From: JBLHGN01 sp047616325
GTDB lineage: Bacteria > Pseudomonadota > Gammaproteobacteria > Pseudomonadales > Cellvibrionaceae
Direction: 5' to 3'
DNA: 17,415 nucleotides
Assembly: GCA_047616325.1 (NCBI GenBank)
Contig: JBLHGN010000047.1
Location: 1 to 17,415, forward strand
A program made the translations under genes and the position numbers. Below the pieces are notes generated by a model. The model was given only the letters and a program-made list of their open reading frames with translations. It made no database searches and was not told where the DNA came from. Of this stretch, positions 1-6,709 are shown one piece after another (position 1 is the stretch's first letter; every line of letters starts with the position of its first letter).

Positions 1-8
1 TTGAACGT

Positions 9-127
9 GCCTAACAAAAACATACAACGGACATTTCACAGCGTGGTTTTGCAGGCGTATGTCGCTGTGCTCCATTTTACGCCTGCAAAACCATGCTGTG
101 AAATTCCGCTGATGTCTGACGTTAAGC
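9..127 (+). repeat. attC recombination site (cassette boundary)
   Basis: The left core GCCTAAC and right core GTTAAGC enclose a long imperfect palindrome. Its arms read TTTCACAGCGTGGTTTTGCA and TGCAAAACCATGCTGTGAAA. It is the 3' end of a cassette whose gene lies off the left edge. Confidence 0.9.
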
Positions 128-144
128 CCTAATGGCACATGGTT

Positions 145-158
145 GTCACATTAGTGAC
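145..158. promoter_or_regulatory. Possible operator upstream of the XRE regulator
   Basis: GTCAC-ATTA-GTGAC is a perfect 5-bp inverted repeat about 75 bp before the XRE gene start. It is preserved in the duplicate cassette at 6140-6153. It is a plausible autoregulatory site, but this is inference only. Confidence 0.3.
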
Positions 159-234
159 GTACAGATGACGCAACCGAATTTGAGGTTTTAAGAGATGATG
201 GGGTTTTATTTACCTTCATCCGAGGAACCAAAAA

Positions 235-717
235 ATGGATATTATGATAAGTGTAGATTTGATTAAAAAACTCCGCAACCAAAGGTCTTGGTCTCAGGAT
301 CAGCTTGCTTCAATCGCTGGCCTTAGTTTGCGTACAGTCCAAAGAATTGAAAATGAAGGTAACGCTTCATTGGAATCGAGCAAAGCACTAGCTTCTGCGT
401 TTGAAATAGGTGTAAACGATCTCAAAATAGACGCGGAGGAGGTTGCTGCTGCTGCTGATGCTAATCGCAAAGGACGAAAATATGGTTTTATTGGCGTAGC
501 TGTGGGGATGGTAAGCGCATATACAGCAATAACATATTCTTTTATGAATGGTGGAATATCTGGTTTTGAGGCTGGTGTATCTTACGGCGGGATAGGTGGC
601 GTGTGTGGAATCTGTTGTGTGGCGATTGGTGTGTTATCAAACAAGTTTGAACTCAAAGGGCTTAACAAGCAGCGCAACGCAGACTCCGGCGCTAACGCGC
701 CTCCGCTGGTTCGCTGA
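235..717 (+). CDS. XRE-family HTH protein with two membrane segments
   Basis: A 160-residue protein. Residues about 8-62 form an XRE/Cro-type helix-turn-helix (WSQDQLASIAGLSLRTVQRIE), so the N-terminus should bind DNA. Two hydrophobic segments follow, at about 82-103 and 113-138, the second carrying CGICC. It therefore looks like a membrane-tethered regulator. The start is set by ATG after GAGGAACC. The last 19 residues (from about 142) are encoded inside the attC site at 660-726, so the recombination site supplies the C-terminal tail. A nearly identical copy is at 6230-6709. The target is unknown; the inverted repeat at 145-158 may be its operator. The HTH call is secure, the membrane role inferred. 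Confidence 0.85.
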   Translation: MDIMISVDLIKKLRNQRSWSQDQLASIAGLSLRTVQRIENEGNASLESSKALASAFEIGVNDLKIDAEEVAAAADANRKGRKYGFIGVAVGMVSAYTAITYSFMNGGISGFEAGVSYGGIGGVCGICCVAIGVLSNKFELKGLNKQRNADSGANAPPLVR

Positions 718-726
718 ACGTTATGA
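660..726 (+). repeat. Short attC site overlapping the XRE gene end
   Basis: Left core GCTTAAC and right core GTTATGA, only 67 bp apart, about half the length of most attC sites here. The stop codon of the upstream gene lies inside it at 715-717. The same site recurs at 6652-6718. Confidence 0.85.
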
Positions 727-741
727 CTACAAAGGATCATT

Positions 742-1308
742 ATGAAACCTGAAGAAGTTGCTCAAAAAAATTCTTATTGGATGATAAAAGCATACCCTTT
801 TGGGGTCTTAGTGCTAGCTATAGCTTTGAATCTCATGTTTGGAATAGAGCCTATTCAATTATCTAACCCATCGAAAGAATTACTCGGCTTAATATCATGC
901 GCAGCTATATTCTTAGTTATAAATCATTCATGGATAATGACTGTGACTGAGTTAACCCGAAATCGATACAAAGTATTCGCATCACCCGAAGAGTGGGTTA
1001 CAAGTGGCTATAAAAAATTAGATGTTACTGAGAAAGGTAGTTTCGAGATTGAAAGGTGTTTAAATACACACAGAAATACAACCGAGAATATCGTTTATTA
1101 TATTCTTTTCTTGTTTGTTTATTCTTTTGTAACGCCTAGCCAATTAGCAGCTTGGGCATGGGTTCTTGTTTTTCCATTATCGCGCTTAGGTTACACTTAT
1201 AGTTATTTTAAGGGTAATGATAATATGCGAGGTGTTTTTATGTCTTTAACATTGTTATCTCTTTACGGAATCGCTAGCTATCTAGCATTCAGCTTTCTTT
1301 TTAAGTAA
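742..1308 (+). CDS. MAPEG-family-like membrane protein
   Basis: A 188-residue integral membrane protein with four likely helices, at about 17-34, 46-63, 115-145 and 163-186. Residues 104-116 (ERCLNTHRNTTEN) match the conserved MAPEG pattern with H, N and E that follows the second cytosolic loop. The family includes membrane-bound glutathione S-transferases and eicosanoid enzymes. Bacterial members are mostly uncharacterised. This one is longer than the typical 130-150 residues because of a loop at 70-105 (SPEEWVTSGYKKLD). ATG follows AAGGATCATT. It is a single-gene cassette between the attC sites at 660-726 and 1321-1434. Substrate unknown. Confidence 0.75.
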   Translation: MKPEEVAQKNSYWMIKAYPFGVLVLAIALNLMFGIEPIQLSNPSKELLGLISCAAIFLVINHSWIMTVTELTRNRYKVFASPEEWVTSGYKKLDVTEKGSFEIERCLNTHRNTTENIVYYILFLFVYSFVTPSQLAAWAWVLVFPLSRLGYTYSYFKGNDNMRGVFMSLTLLSLYGIASYLAFSFLFK

Positions 1309-1320
1309 ATACAAAAAAAG

Positions 1321-1434
1321 TCATAACAAAAAGCTCCACCTGACAATTTTTGCTACGCTCAATTGTGTATGTCGCGTACCTCCATTTTACACAATTGCTC
1401 TCCGCAAAAATCGCAGGTGAGCTTGGCGTTATTT
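1321..1434 (+). repeat. attC recombination site
   Basis: Left core TCATAAC (slightly degenerate), right core GTTATTT. The arms include CTCCACCTG/CAGGTGAG and CAATTGTGT/ACACAATTG. Confidence 0.85.
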
Positions 1435-1468
1435 CTCATCACAATTTGAACCAATGGAGTAAAGCAAA

Positions 1469-2344
1469 ATGCTTACAAAGAAGGAAAAGAAAGAGCTACA
1501 ACAAAAAATACAATCGAACACGCATGAGGTTTATGTGGTTTCATTTGAAGAAATGGATGCCATTATCAAGTCTTCACCCAAGGGGGATAAGCCTAGCGTT
1601 AAAGCTGCTTGGCAAAAGATAAACGGCAAAATCGGAGCTGGCGCAAGCTACTATGCTTCCGCTGATGATGCCGTAACAATGGCCAAGCTTGTAGGCGATT
1701 TAGGCGGGATAGGGGCAAGAGCATATATTAAAAATTATGGCGGTAAGCCGCATATCGTTCTAAAGGGGCATGCGGGCTTAAGAACAATACTCACTGGAAC
1801 TAAATATGGAATCAAAAACCCGAAAGTAGTTTCGCTGGGGCTCGGTAAAGTCGGAGCTATTACTGCTGCTAAGCAGGGCGGAATGCTTACTGTGGTACTG
1901 TTATCTGCCTACCGAGTAATAGATTATTTTTTAACAGATCAGACTACCCTAAGCCATCTAGTAGGTACGCTGGCCACAGATCTTGTAAAAGTTGGAATAG
2001 CTACTGCGGCATCAATAGGTGCGGCTATTGTGGCAGGAGGGATAACTACTGTTGCCGTAGGCCCGATAATCGCAGTTATATTGGTCGGCGTTGGTGTATC
2101 TATGTTGTTAGAGTTTGCCGACAATAAACTAGGAATCACTGATCGTGTCATCGCAGGGCTAGATGAGCTCGGAGCTGATGCCGAACAATATCTTGCCCAA
2201 AAGAAAATAGAGGCACTAAATTCCGCAGGAAAAACAGTTAACCATATAATTGATCAGGCGGTAGAATCCGCGCAGGCGATCGCAATTAATTGGGTCAGGC
2301 GTACGCTGCGCGAATACCTTTCTCCTTCATTAGGCGCGCGATAA
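1469..2344 (+). CDS. Putative pore-forming/colicin-like protein
   Basis: A 291-residue protein (292 codons with stop). The N-terminus (1-50) is polar and Lys/Glu-rich. A conserved-looking block, YIKNYGGKPHIVLKG then AGLRTILTGTKYG, spans 86-114. Two strongly hydrophobic Gly/Ala-rich stretches follow, at about 137-156 and 172-215, the second long enough for a helical hairpin like that of pore-forming colicins. The C-terminus is charged. I recognise the block as a widespread uncharacterised family but cannot name a domain. The stop overlaps the next start (TAATG), so the two are translationally coupled and share one cassette. A toxin role is inferred from the hydrophobic hairpin and the partner's layout, not from homology. 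The start is set by ATG after GGAGTAAAGCAAA. Confidence 0.5.
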   Translation: MLTKKEKKELQQKIQSNTHEVYVVSFEEMDAIIKSSPKGDKPSVKAAWQKINGKIGAGASYYASADDAVTMAKLVGDLGGIGARAYIKNYGGKPHIVLKGHAGLRTILTGTKYGIKNPKVVSLGLGKVGAITAAKQGGMLTVVLLSAYRVIDYFLTDQTTLSHLVGTLATDLVKVGIATAASIGAAIVAGGITTVAVGPIIAVILVGVGVSMLLEFADNKLGITDRVIAGLDELGADAEQYLAQKKIEALNSAGKTVNHIIDQAVESAQAIAINWVRRTLREYLSPSLGAR

Positions 2345-2796
2345 TGGAGAATAGAGAAAGGCCGTCTTTGTTTATTCTCATTTTTGGGCCATTGATTTTT
2401 GTTTTTAGCGCATTTGGTGCCTTATTATGGTTTTTTTATAGGGCATTTTATCTGCTTAAAGAAATGGGGGAGGTTGTAGTCGTTTTTGATAAAGGCTCTT
2501 ATTACGCATTGGGTGTAGGTGTTGGCCTTATGGCAATCGCTTTTGCGGGCGTGCAAGAAACATGGCTGCAAAAACCACTGACAAAGAGAAGTACATCCAT
2601 TATAAGTAAGCTGGCTATTGCAGGTGTAGTGCTAACCTTTACCGTTCCTCATATTCTGCACTATGCATCAAATAGTTACCTTAAAAAGAGTGGGTATTCT
2701 ATTTGCGAAAAAGCTTCGCACCAATGGTTATTTGTTCGAGATATCGTGTATATTCGACCGTCTGTTGAGTGTAGTGCAGGTCTTGAAAAGAAATAA
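2344..2796 (+). CDS. Small membrane protein, possible immunity partner
   Basis: 150 residues from the ATG that overlaps the upstream stop by one base. Three hydrophobic segments lie at about 8-35, 54-73 and 89-112. The tail has the pattern YSICEKASHQW, then R, Y and C. This tail and topology resemble DUF1240-type small membrane proteins, a tentative match. Small multi-helix proteins coupled directly downstream of pore-formers are commonly immunity proteins, so that role is proposed here. A longer frame could begin at 2290 with TTG, but it would run inside the upstream gene. The gene ends inside the left core of the next attC. Confidence 0.5.
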   Translation: MENRERPSLFILIFGPLIFVFSAFGALLWFFYRAFYLLKEMGEVVVVFDKGSYYALGVGVGLMAIAFAGVQETWLQKPLTKRSTSIISKLAIAGVVLTFTVPHILHYASNSYLKKSGYSICEKASHQWLFVRDIVYIRPSVECSAGLEKK

Positions 2797-2908
2797 CAAA
2801 GCGCTGCACTCCGACGCCCAAAGCTCCGTGTCTTTTGTGTCTTTCGCTTCGCTACACTTTAACACAAAAGCCGCTACGCTTCGGGCGCGGGTGAGCGCGG
2901 CGTTAACT
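2791..2908 (+). repeat. attC recombination site
   Basis: Left core AAATAAC, right core GTTAACT. The arms include GTGTCTTTTGTGT/ACACAAAAG and GCGCTGCACTCC/GGGTGAGCGC. Confidence 0.9.
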
Positions 2909-3303
2909 TAAATCCAGTCTTCTAAGCTAATATTTGCAATTCGGGAAAATTCCTTTGTGTTATTAGTTACTAGAACTGCACTTATGCTTCGTGCGTGGGT
3001 GGCTATAAGTAAATCGTTATTGCCAATAATATTTCCCTGTCGTTTTAGCATTGCTCTAATTGTTCCATATTGTCTTGCGGCTTCTTCATCCCATGGGTCA
3101 ATTAACAAGCGTTGAGTAAATAAGTCTAATTGGGCATAACGTTCTTCGCGGAGTTGGGAATCGCCATTCTCAATTCCGAAGCATAATTCTCCATATGTAA
3201 TAGAGGAGATGCAAATATTTTTAATTGCCCTAAATTTATTTTTCAGTGCAGTTGTACGGTTTATTAAAACGAATATACAAGTGTTGGTATCAAGCATGTA
3301 CAT
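2908..3303 (-). CDS. vapC: VapC PIN-domain RNase toxin
   Basis: A 131-residue PIN-domain protein. PIN toxins are Mg-dependent endoribonucleases, usually cutting tRNA or rRNA. The acidic residues fit the VapC site: D5 in MLDTN, E39 in TYGEL, D97 in GNNDLLIATHA. VTNN (112-115) marks the C-terminal strand. The length is normal and the frame is open. It runs opposite to the array, with its stop next to the attC right core at 2902-2908. The start overlaps the ancestral vapB stop (TAATG). The partner antitoxin is frameshifted (3303-3538). A 65-bp copy of this gene's 3' end survives at 6718-6782. Confidence 0.9.
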   Translation of the reverse strand: MYMLDTNTCIFVLINRTTALKNKFRAIKNICISSITYGELCFGIENGDSQLREERYAQLDLFTQRLLIDPWDEEAARQYGTIRAMLKRQGNIIGNNDLLIATHARSISAVLVTNNTKEFSRIANISLEDWI

Positions 3304-3538
3304 TAGTAAAAGTCTCGTTCTTGTGGAGCTACTTGGTCGTGATCTTTAAGGTAGTTTTCGTCAAAAGCTGAATCCTGAAAAAAAAATCATCCCAAGTTGG
3401 TTTAGATGGTGAAATTATTATTTTGTCACCTTGTTTTGTAATGTAGACCTCGTCACAATCAAACCTGAACTCCTTTGGTAATCGTACAGCTTGGCTTCGG
3501 CCATTCATAAAAATTTTGGCTATTTGGGTTATCATCAT
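3303..3538 (-). pseudogene. vapB: VapB antitoxin, frameshifted at a homopolymer
   Basis: Starting at MMITQIAKIFMNGRSQAVRL, this is a typical VapB/AbrB-fold swapped-hairpin DNA-binding domain (residues about 3-45). It reads well to PTWDDFF, then meets nine consecutive A on the plus strand (3378-3386). In the present frame the tail is unrelated. With the run changed by +1 or -2 it reads QDSAFDENYLKDHDQ and ends in DFY with TAATG overlapping vapC. That is a normal VapB toxin-binding tail. Either the gene is phase-variable or decayed, or the run length is a sequencing error. The DNA-binding half is intact either way. The start follows GGAG. Confidence 0.75.
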
Positions 3539-3553
3539 TAGGGCTCTCCGGTC

Positions 3554-3576
3554 GGTATATATCACATGGTATATAT
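3554..3576 (-). promoter_or_regulatory. vapBC promoter/operator repeats
   Basis: Two direct copies of GGTATATAT (3554-3562, 3568-3576), 14 bp apart, sit 16 bp before the vapB start. On the minus strand they give ATATATACC, which includes a plausible -10 region. Such repeats are typical VapB binding sites. Confidence 0.5.
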
Positions 3577-3626
3577 TAATTGTGTGTGTGCTTCCATGCT
3601 CCCTAAGTTGTTGAATATAAGCAAAA

Positions 3627-3742
3627 AGTTAACAAGGGTGTCAACCTGGCACCGAAAGCTACGCTGGTTTTGCGCATGGCCTACGTCCATAATATGCGCA
3701 AAACCAGCTCCACTTCGGGTGCAGGTTACACCAGCGTTAAAT
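3627..3742 (+). repeat. attC recombination site (twin of 5057-5172)
   Basis: Left core AGTTAAC, right core GTTAAAT. Arms GCTGGTTTTGCGCAT and ATGCGCAAAACCAGC pair perfectly. It differs from the site at 5057-5172 by only about three internal bases. Confidence 0.92.
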
Positions 3743-3802
3743 TCGCTTCGCATTAGGTTGCTCATCCATCAAATTAAATTAAAAATTAGAAGGAGATTTT
3801 GA

Positions 3803-4347
3803 ATGCTTAGATATCTTACTAACATTGCTTATATTGTCGGAATTCTCGGGCTTTCGGGTTGTGCTGGTCTTGGAAAAATGAAAGAGGTAAAATTTGAAAG
3901 CGAAATTGATCCTGGCATGACGATGTAAATGTTGTTAGAAGACGTGCCTTTATGGGCGATGGAGCGAAAGTAGAAGTATGGGACGGTAATGATTTTATCG
4001 GTACACTGGGTCCGGGAAAGCTTCTACAGTAGAAAACTATGCCAGGAGATCATACTTTTATGGTCTACGTTCAAGGTTCTTGGGGCGTGGCCAAGGGTGA
4101 CCTTAAACCAGGAAAGACGTATTACTTAAAGTTTAATATGTCAGGCTGGGGACCAGTAGCCTTGTGAGTTGCCAAATCTGATGACCCGAGAATTGACGAA
4201 TGGAAAACGATGAAAACTATTGCAGTAGATAAATCGTCACCCAAAGATATTCCCGAAAAATATATTATAAGTGCAAAAAGAACCCTCGAAATGGTCGAAG
4301 ATGGCAGTGCAATTGTTACACCCATTACCGATGATAACGCACTGTAA
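3803..4347 (+). pseudogene. Decayed lipoprotein cassette gene
   Basis: ATG follows AGGAGATTTTGA. The first 20 residues form a lipoprotein signal with lipobox LSGC (C20), so the ancestor was an exported lipid-anchored protein. The frame stops after DPGMTM, near 3926. The adjacent frame then continues to 4347 with readable protein (RRAFMGDGAKVEVWDG, PGDHTFMVYVQGSWG, LKPGKTYYLKF), interrupted by TAG at about 4030 and TGA at about 4166. The PGKTYYL pattern resembles DUF2846-type lipoproteins, a tentative match. One frameshift plus two stops make it a clear pseudogene. Confidence 0.7.
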
Positions 4348-4380
4348 TTAGCCGGCAACATGAGAATATTTGTGTTCAAA

Positions 4381-4499
4381 TTTATCAAGCGCTTGCAGAC
4401 CGACAGCTGGTACTGCGCGATTTTTGTGTTACTCGCTTGCGCTCAAACAATAACACAAAAACCGCTCCATGCCAGCTGCGGCTGAAGCGAGCGTTAAGT
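4381..4499 (+). repeat. attC site with degenerate left core
   Basis: The right core GTTAAGT is good. The left core reads TTTATCA instead of ending in AAC. The arms CCGACAGCTGG/CCATGCCAGCTG and TTTTTGTGTTA/TAACACAAAAA remain well paired. Confidence 0.75.
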
Positions 4500-4503
4500 G
4501 AGA

Positions 4504-4764
4504 TTAGTACTCGTAGTGATACCGTAGCTGAGCGATTAAAAGGTTTTCATCGGAGACTTTGTAAACTAGGCGGTGTTCATCGGTAATACGTCTAGACCAG
4601 TAGCCCGAAAGGCTATGCTTTAAAGACTCAGGTTTTCCGATGCCATCGAATGGATCGCGCATTACGTCTTTTATCAAAGAGTTTATGCGCTTTAACACTG
4701 CTTTATCAGTTTTTTGCCAATAAAGGTATTCATCCCACGCTTTTGAGGAAAATGTCAGCTTCAT
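4504..4764 (-). CDS. yoeB: YoeB ribosome-dependent mRNA interferase toxin
   Basis: 86 residues, close to the 84 of E. coli YoeB. The catalytic set is present at E. coli numbering: E46 in GKPES, R65 in TDEHR, H83 and Y84 in RYHYEY. SGYWSRRITDEHRLVYK is the family signature. YoeB binds the ribosomal A site and cleaves mRNA at the start of translation. Its start overlaps the antitoxin stop (ATGA, 4761-4764), as usual in this operon. It runs opposite to the array direction. The pair is intact, unlike the other two TA cassettes here. Confidence 0.95.
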   Translation of the reverse strand: MKLTFSSKAWDEYLYWQKTDKAVLKRINSLIKDVMRDPFDGIGKPESLKHSLSGYWSRRITDEHRLVYKVSDENLLIAQLRYHYEY

Positions 4765-5012
4765 TCGTGCAGCTCATGTTGAGCTCCGTTTCCGGCTTCT
4801 AGTTCGGCAATGGACTCCAACAAGTGCCTAGCATTTGCTGGAGAACGGAGAAGGTAAGCAGTTTCTTCCATTGCTTGGTAGTCATCCAAAGACAGCATTA
4901 CCACTGGGCTTTCGCTTTTCCGAGTAATAATCACTGGGCTATGGTCGTTACACACCTTCTCCATAGTCTTTGCTAGGTTAGCCCTAGCCGCTGTGTAGCT
5001 AATTGCGTCCAT
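4761..5012 (-). CDS. yefM: YefM antitoxin (Phd/YefM family)
   Basis: 83 residues. The N-terminal Phd/YefM fold (MDAISYTAARANLAKTMEKV, then PVIITRKSESPVVMLSLDDY) binds DNA and dimerises. The acidic C-terminal tail (about 55-83) wraps the toxin. The upstream gene of the operon, it overlaps yoeB by four bases. It is transcribed from the region at 5013-5055, which has TGTACA-type operator elements. The start is ATG after GGCGAGATGAATT. Confidence 0.93.
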   Translation of the reverse strand: MDAISYTAARANLAKTMEKVCNDHSPVIITRKSESPVVMLSLDDYQAMEETAYLLRSPANARHLLESIAELEAGNGAQHELHE

Positions 5013-5025
5013 AATTCATCTCGCC

Positions 5026-5043
5026 TGTACGTAATAATGTACA
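5026..5043 (-). promoter_or_regulatory. yefM operator elements
   Basis: TGTACG (5026-5031) and TGTACA (5038-5043) are 12 bp apart, 14 bp before the yefM start. Paired TGTACA-core hexamers with this spacing are the known arrangement for YefM-YoeB autoregulation. Confidence 0.6.
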
Positions 5044-5056
5044 GCATTGTAGGGCC

Positions 5057-5172
5057 ACTTAACAAGGGTGTCAACCTGACACCCAAAGCTACGCTGGTTT
5101 TGCGCATGGCCTACGGCCATAATATGCGCAAAACCAGCTCCACTTCGGGTGCAGGTTACACCAGCGTTAGCT
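5057..5172 (+). repeat. attC recombination site (twin of 3627-3742)
   Basis: Left core ACTTAAC, right core GTTAGCT, with the same perfectly paired inner arms as the site at 3627-3742. Confidence 0.92.
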
Positions 5173-5181
5173 TGCCTTCGG

Positions 5182-5214
5182 ATACCGCATATTCCATTTG
5201 GTTATATGCGGTAT
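5182..5214. repeat. Perfect hairpin at cassette start
   Basis: ATACCGCATAT and ATATGCGGTAT form an 11-bp perfect inverted repeat with an 11-base loop, ten bases after the attC core. No U-tract follows, so it is not an ordinary terminator. It could be an operator or an RNA fold. Confidence 0.55.
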
Positions 5215-5260
5215 TCTAAAGGAGTCATGTATAAATGGAGGAAAGAAAGGCCCCCACTTG

Positions 5261-5288
5261 TTGACGTTGGTGGTAGTTTAGGTATACT
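5261..5288 (+). promoter_or_regulatory. Sigma-70-type promoter inside a cassette
   Basis: TTGACG (5261-5266), a 16-bp spacer and TATACT (5283-5288) form a good -35/-10 pair, predicting a start near 5295. It directly precedes the folded region. Confidence 0.55.
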
Positions 5289-5294
5289 TAGTTT

Positions 5295-5426
5295 ATCGAT
5301 GTAGCAGACATGTTTCGTGCATGACATCGCGTAACCTCTCTGAGGTCGTGGCAGTGCCCGGTAATGACGTTCTGAATCCAAGATAATATCTTGGCGAAGG
5401 CTCCCTAGATGGAGCCTTTGTTATTT
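5295..5426 (+). ncRNA. Candidate structured small RNA, about 130 nt
   Basis: This is non-coding as far as I can see. A promoter at 5261-5288 leads in and an intrinsic terminator at 5397-5426 closes it. Between them are three other stems: CGATGT/ACATCG (5297-5302 with 5324-5329), ACCTC-TCT-GAGGT (5334-5346) and CCAAGAT-AAT-ATCTTGG (5378-5394). The order promoter, folded RNA, terminator, then a protein gene 26 bases on could be an independent sRNA, an attenuator or riboswitch leader, or an RNA antitoxin. I recognise no known RNA family and see no tandem repeats of the ToxI kind. A 25-codon frame at 5227-5304 overlaps the promoter and is probably not a gene. Confidence 0.5.
5397..5426 (+). terminator. 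Intrinsic terminator
   Basis: AAGGCTCC-CTAGAT-GGAGCCTT is an 8-bp perfect stem followed by TGTTATTT. It separates the RNA-like region from the next gene. Confidence 0.75.
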
Positions 5427-5451
5427 CTGGCATAGGGAAAATCATTAGTAA

Positions 5452-6009
5452 GTGACAGCCAAAAGACTCATTAATCTACCTGATAGTGAAGTGCAGCAAT
5501 GGAATAGCTTTAACTTCGATGAAGTGGAGCATGATCTTAGCCATTTAGATGCCTGCAAACAAATTTTCCGACATCCTACGCGTAACGAGACCTACACGCT
5601 GTTCTTTACCTTTTCGCACCATGTATTTACACGTGGTATTAAGCAAAATGAAACCCCAAATACTGCAATAATATACCCTTATCCAAAAGATGAGAGAGTT
5701 TTTGACGCCGCTCGCTTTAAATTATCTAAGAACCTACCTTTGATTGTAGAGACATTGCAGGATCAATTTTGTTATCACGGAGGTTATAGCCGCTACTGCA
5801 GCTGTAAGATTGATCAAGAGGATGGCACTGAGATCAGATACCAAGTTGTTTATCGAGTATGGAAAAAGCAAGGAAAGATGAGATTCCATATTGAAAGTGC
5901 ATATCCTTTGCCGGATAAGCTGGGGAAGGTAAAAAAAGTAAATTTTTGGGTTATTTGCCACAACCTTCTAGCGGGGAAAAAACTTCCTCTTCCCGCGAAG
6001 CATGAGTAA
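5452..6009 (+). CDS. Conserved uncharacterised 185-residue protein
   Basis: A soluble 185-residue protein with no signal or membrane segment. Features: FFTFSHHVFTRG (about 51-62), IYPYPKDERVFDAARFKLSK (about 74-93), a Cys/His cluster CYHGGYSRYCSC (about 106-117), and a final VESAYP-like strand (HIESAYPLPDK). I recognise the overall pattern as a widespread uncharacterised family but cannot give a function. The start is probably GTG at 5452, with only a weak ribosome site, 26 bases after the terminator. Low basal expression, or read-through from the upstream RNA promoter, is plausible. The stop abuts the next attC core. Confidence 0.7.
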   Translation: MTAKRLINLPDSEVQQWNSFNFDEVEHDLSHLDACKQIFRHPTRNETYTLFFTFSHHVFTRGIKQNETPNTAIIYPYPKDERVFDAARFKLSKNLPLIVETLQDQFCYHGGYSRYCSCKIDQEDGTEIRYQVVYRVWKKQGKMRFHIESAYPLPDKLGKVKKVNFWVICHNLLAGKKLPLPAKHE

Positions 6010-6122
6010 GCTAACAAGGCGCTTCAATTGACGTTTTGGTCGGCGCTCCGTTTTATGCATGGCTTTGCCATTTTACATAAAACTCCACACCAACCAAAAC
6101 GCAATTGAGCTTAGCGTTAAGC
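6009..6122 (+). repeat. attC recombination site
   Basis: Left core AGCTAAC, right core GTTAAGC. The arms include GCTTCAATTG/CAATTGAGC, GTTTTGGT/ACCAAAAC and TTTTATG/CATAAAA. Confidence 0.92.
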
Positions 6123-6229
6123 CCTAATGGCACATGGTTGTCACATTAGTGACGTACAGATGACGCAACCGAATTTGAGGTTTTAAGAGATGATGGGGTT
6201 TTATTTACCTTCATCCGAGGAACCAAAAA

Positions 6230-6709
6230 ATGGATATTATGATAAGTGTAGATTTGATTAAAAAACTCCGCAACCAAAGGTCTTGGTCTCAGGATCAGCT
6301 TGCTTCAATCGCTGGCCTTAGTTTGCGTACAGTCCAAAGAATTGAAAATGAAGGTAACGCTTCATTGGAATCGAGCAAAGCACTAGCTTCTGCGTTTGAA
6401 ATAGGTGTAAACGATCTCAAAATAGACGCGGAGGAGGTTACTGCTGCTGATGCTAATCGCAAAGGACGAAAATATGGTTTTATTTGCGTAGCTGTGGGGA
6501 TGGTAAGCGCATATACAGCAATAACATATTCTTTTATGAATGGTGGAATATCTGGTTTTGAGGCTGGTGTATCTTACGGCGGGATAGGTGCCGTGTGTGG
6601 AATCTGTTGTGTGGCGATTGGTGTGTTATCAAACAAGTTTGAACTCAAAAGGCTTAACAAGCAGCGCAACGCAGACTCCGGCGCTAACGCGCCTCCGCTG
6701 GTTCGCTGA
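6230..6709 (+). CDS. Second copy of the XRE-HTH membrane protein
   Basis: 159 residues, nearly identical to the gene at 235-717, including the 110 bp upstream and the putative operator (6140-6153). Changes: one codon lost in the Ala run (VTAADAN for VAAAADAN), and single changes giving Gly to Cys in FICVAV, Gly to Ala in IGAVCG and Gly to Arg before LNKQ. The DNA-binding half is unchanged; all differences fall in or near the membrane half. The last 19 residues again come from attC (6652-6718). Two copies of a regulator in one array could cross-regulate, or one may simply be drifting. Confidence 0.85.
   Translation: MDIMISVDLIKKLRNQRSWSQDQLASIAGLSLRTVQRIENEGNASLESSKALASAFEIGVNDLKIDAEEVTAADANRKGRKYGFICVAVGMVSAYTAITYSFMNGGISGFEAGVSYGGIGAVCGICCVAIGVLSNKFELKRLNKQRNADSGANAPPLVR

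Noticed and set aside
3803..4347. Lipoprotein frame with TAG and TGA as a recoded gene
   Set aside because: A frameshift is also required, and intact neighbours show no recoding signal. It is a pseudogene.
5227..5304. 25-codon ORF upstream of the structured RNA, as a leader peptide
   Set aside because: It overlaps the predicted promoter, so it would not be on the main transcript, and its SD is too close to the ATG.
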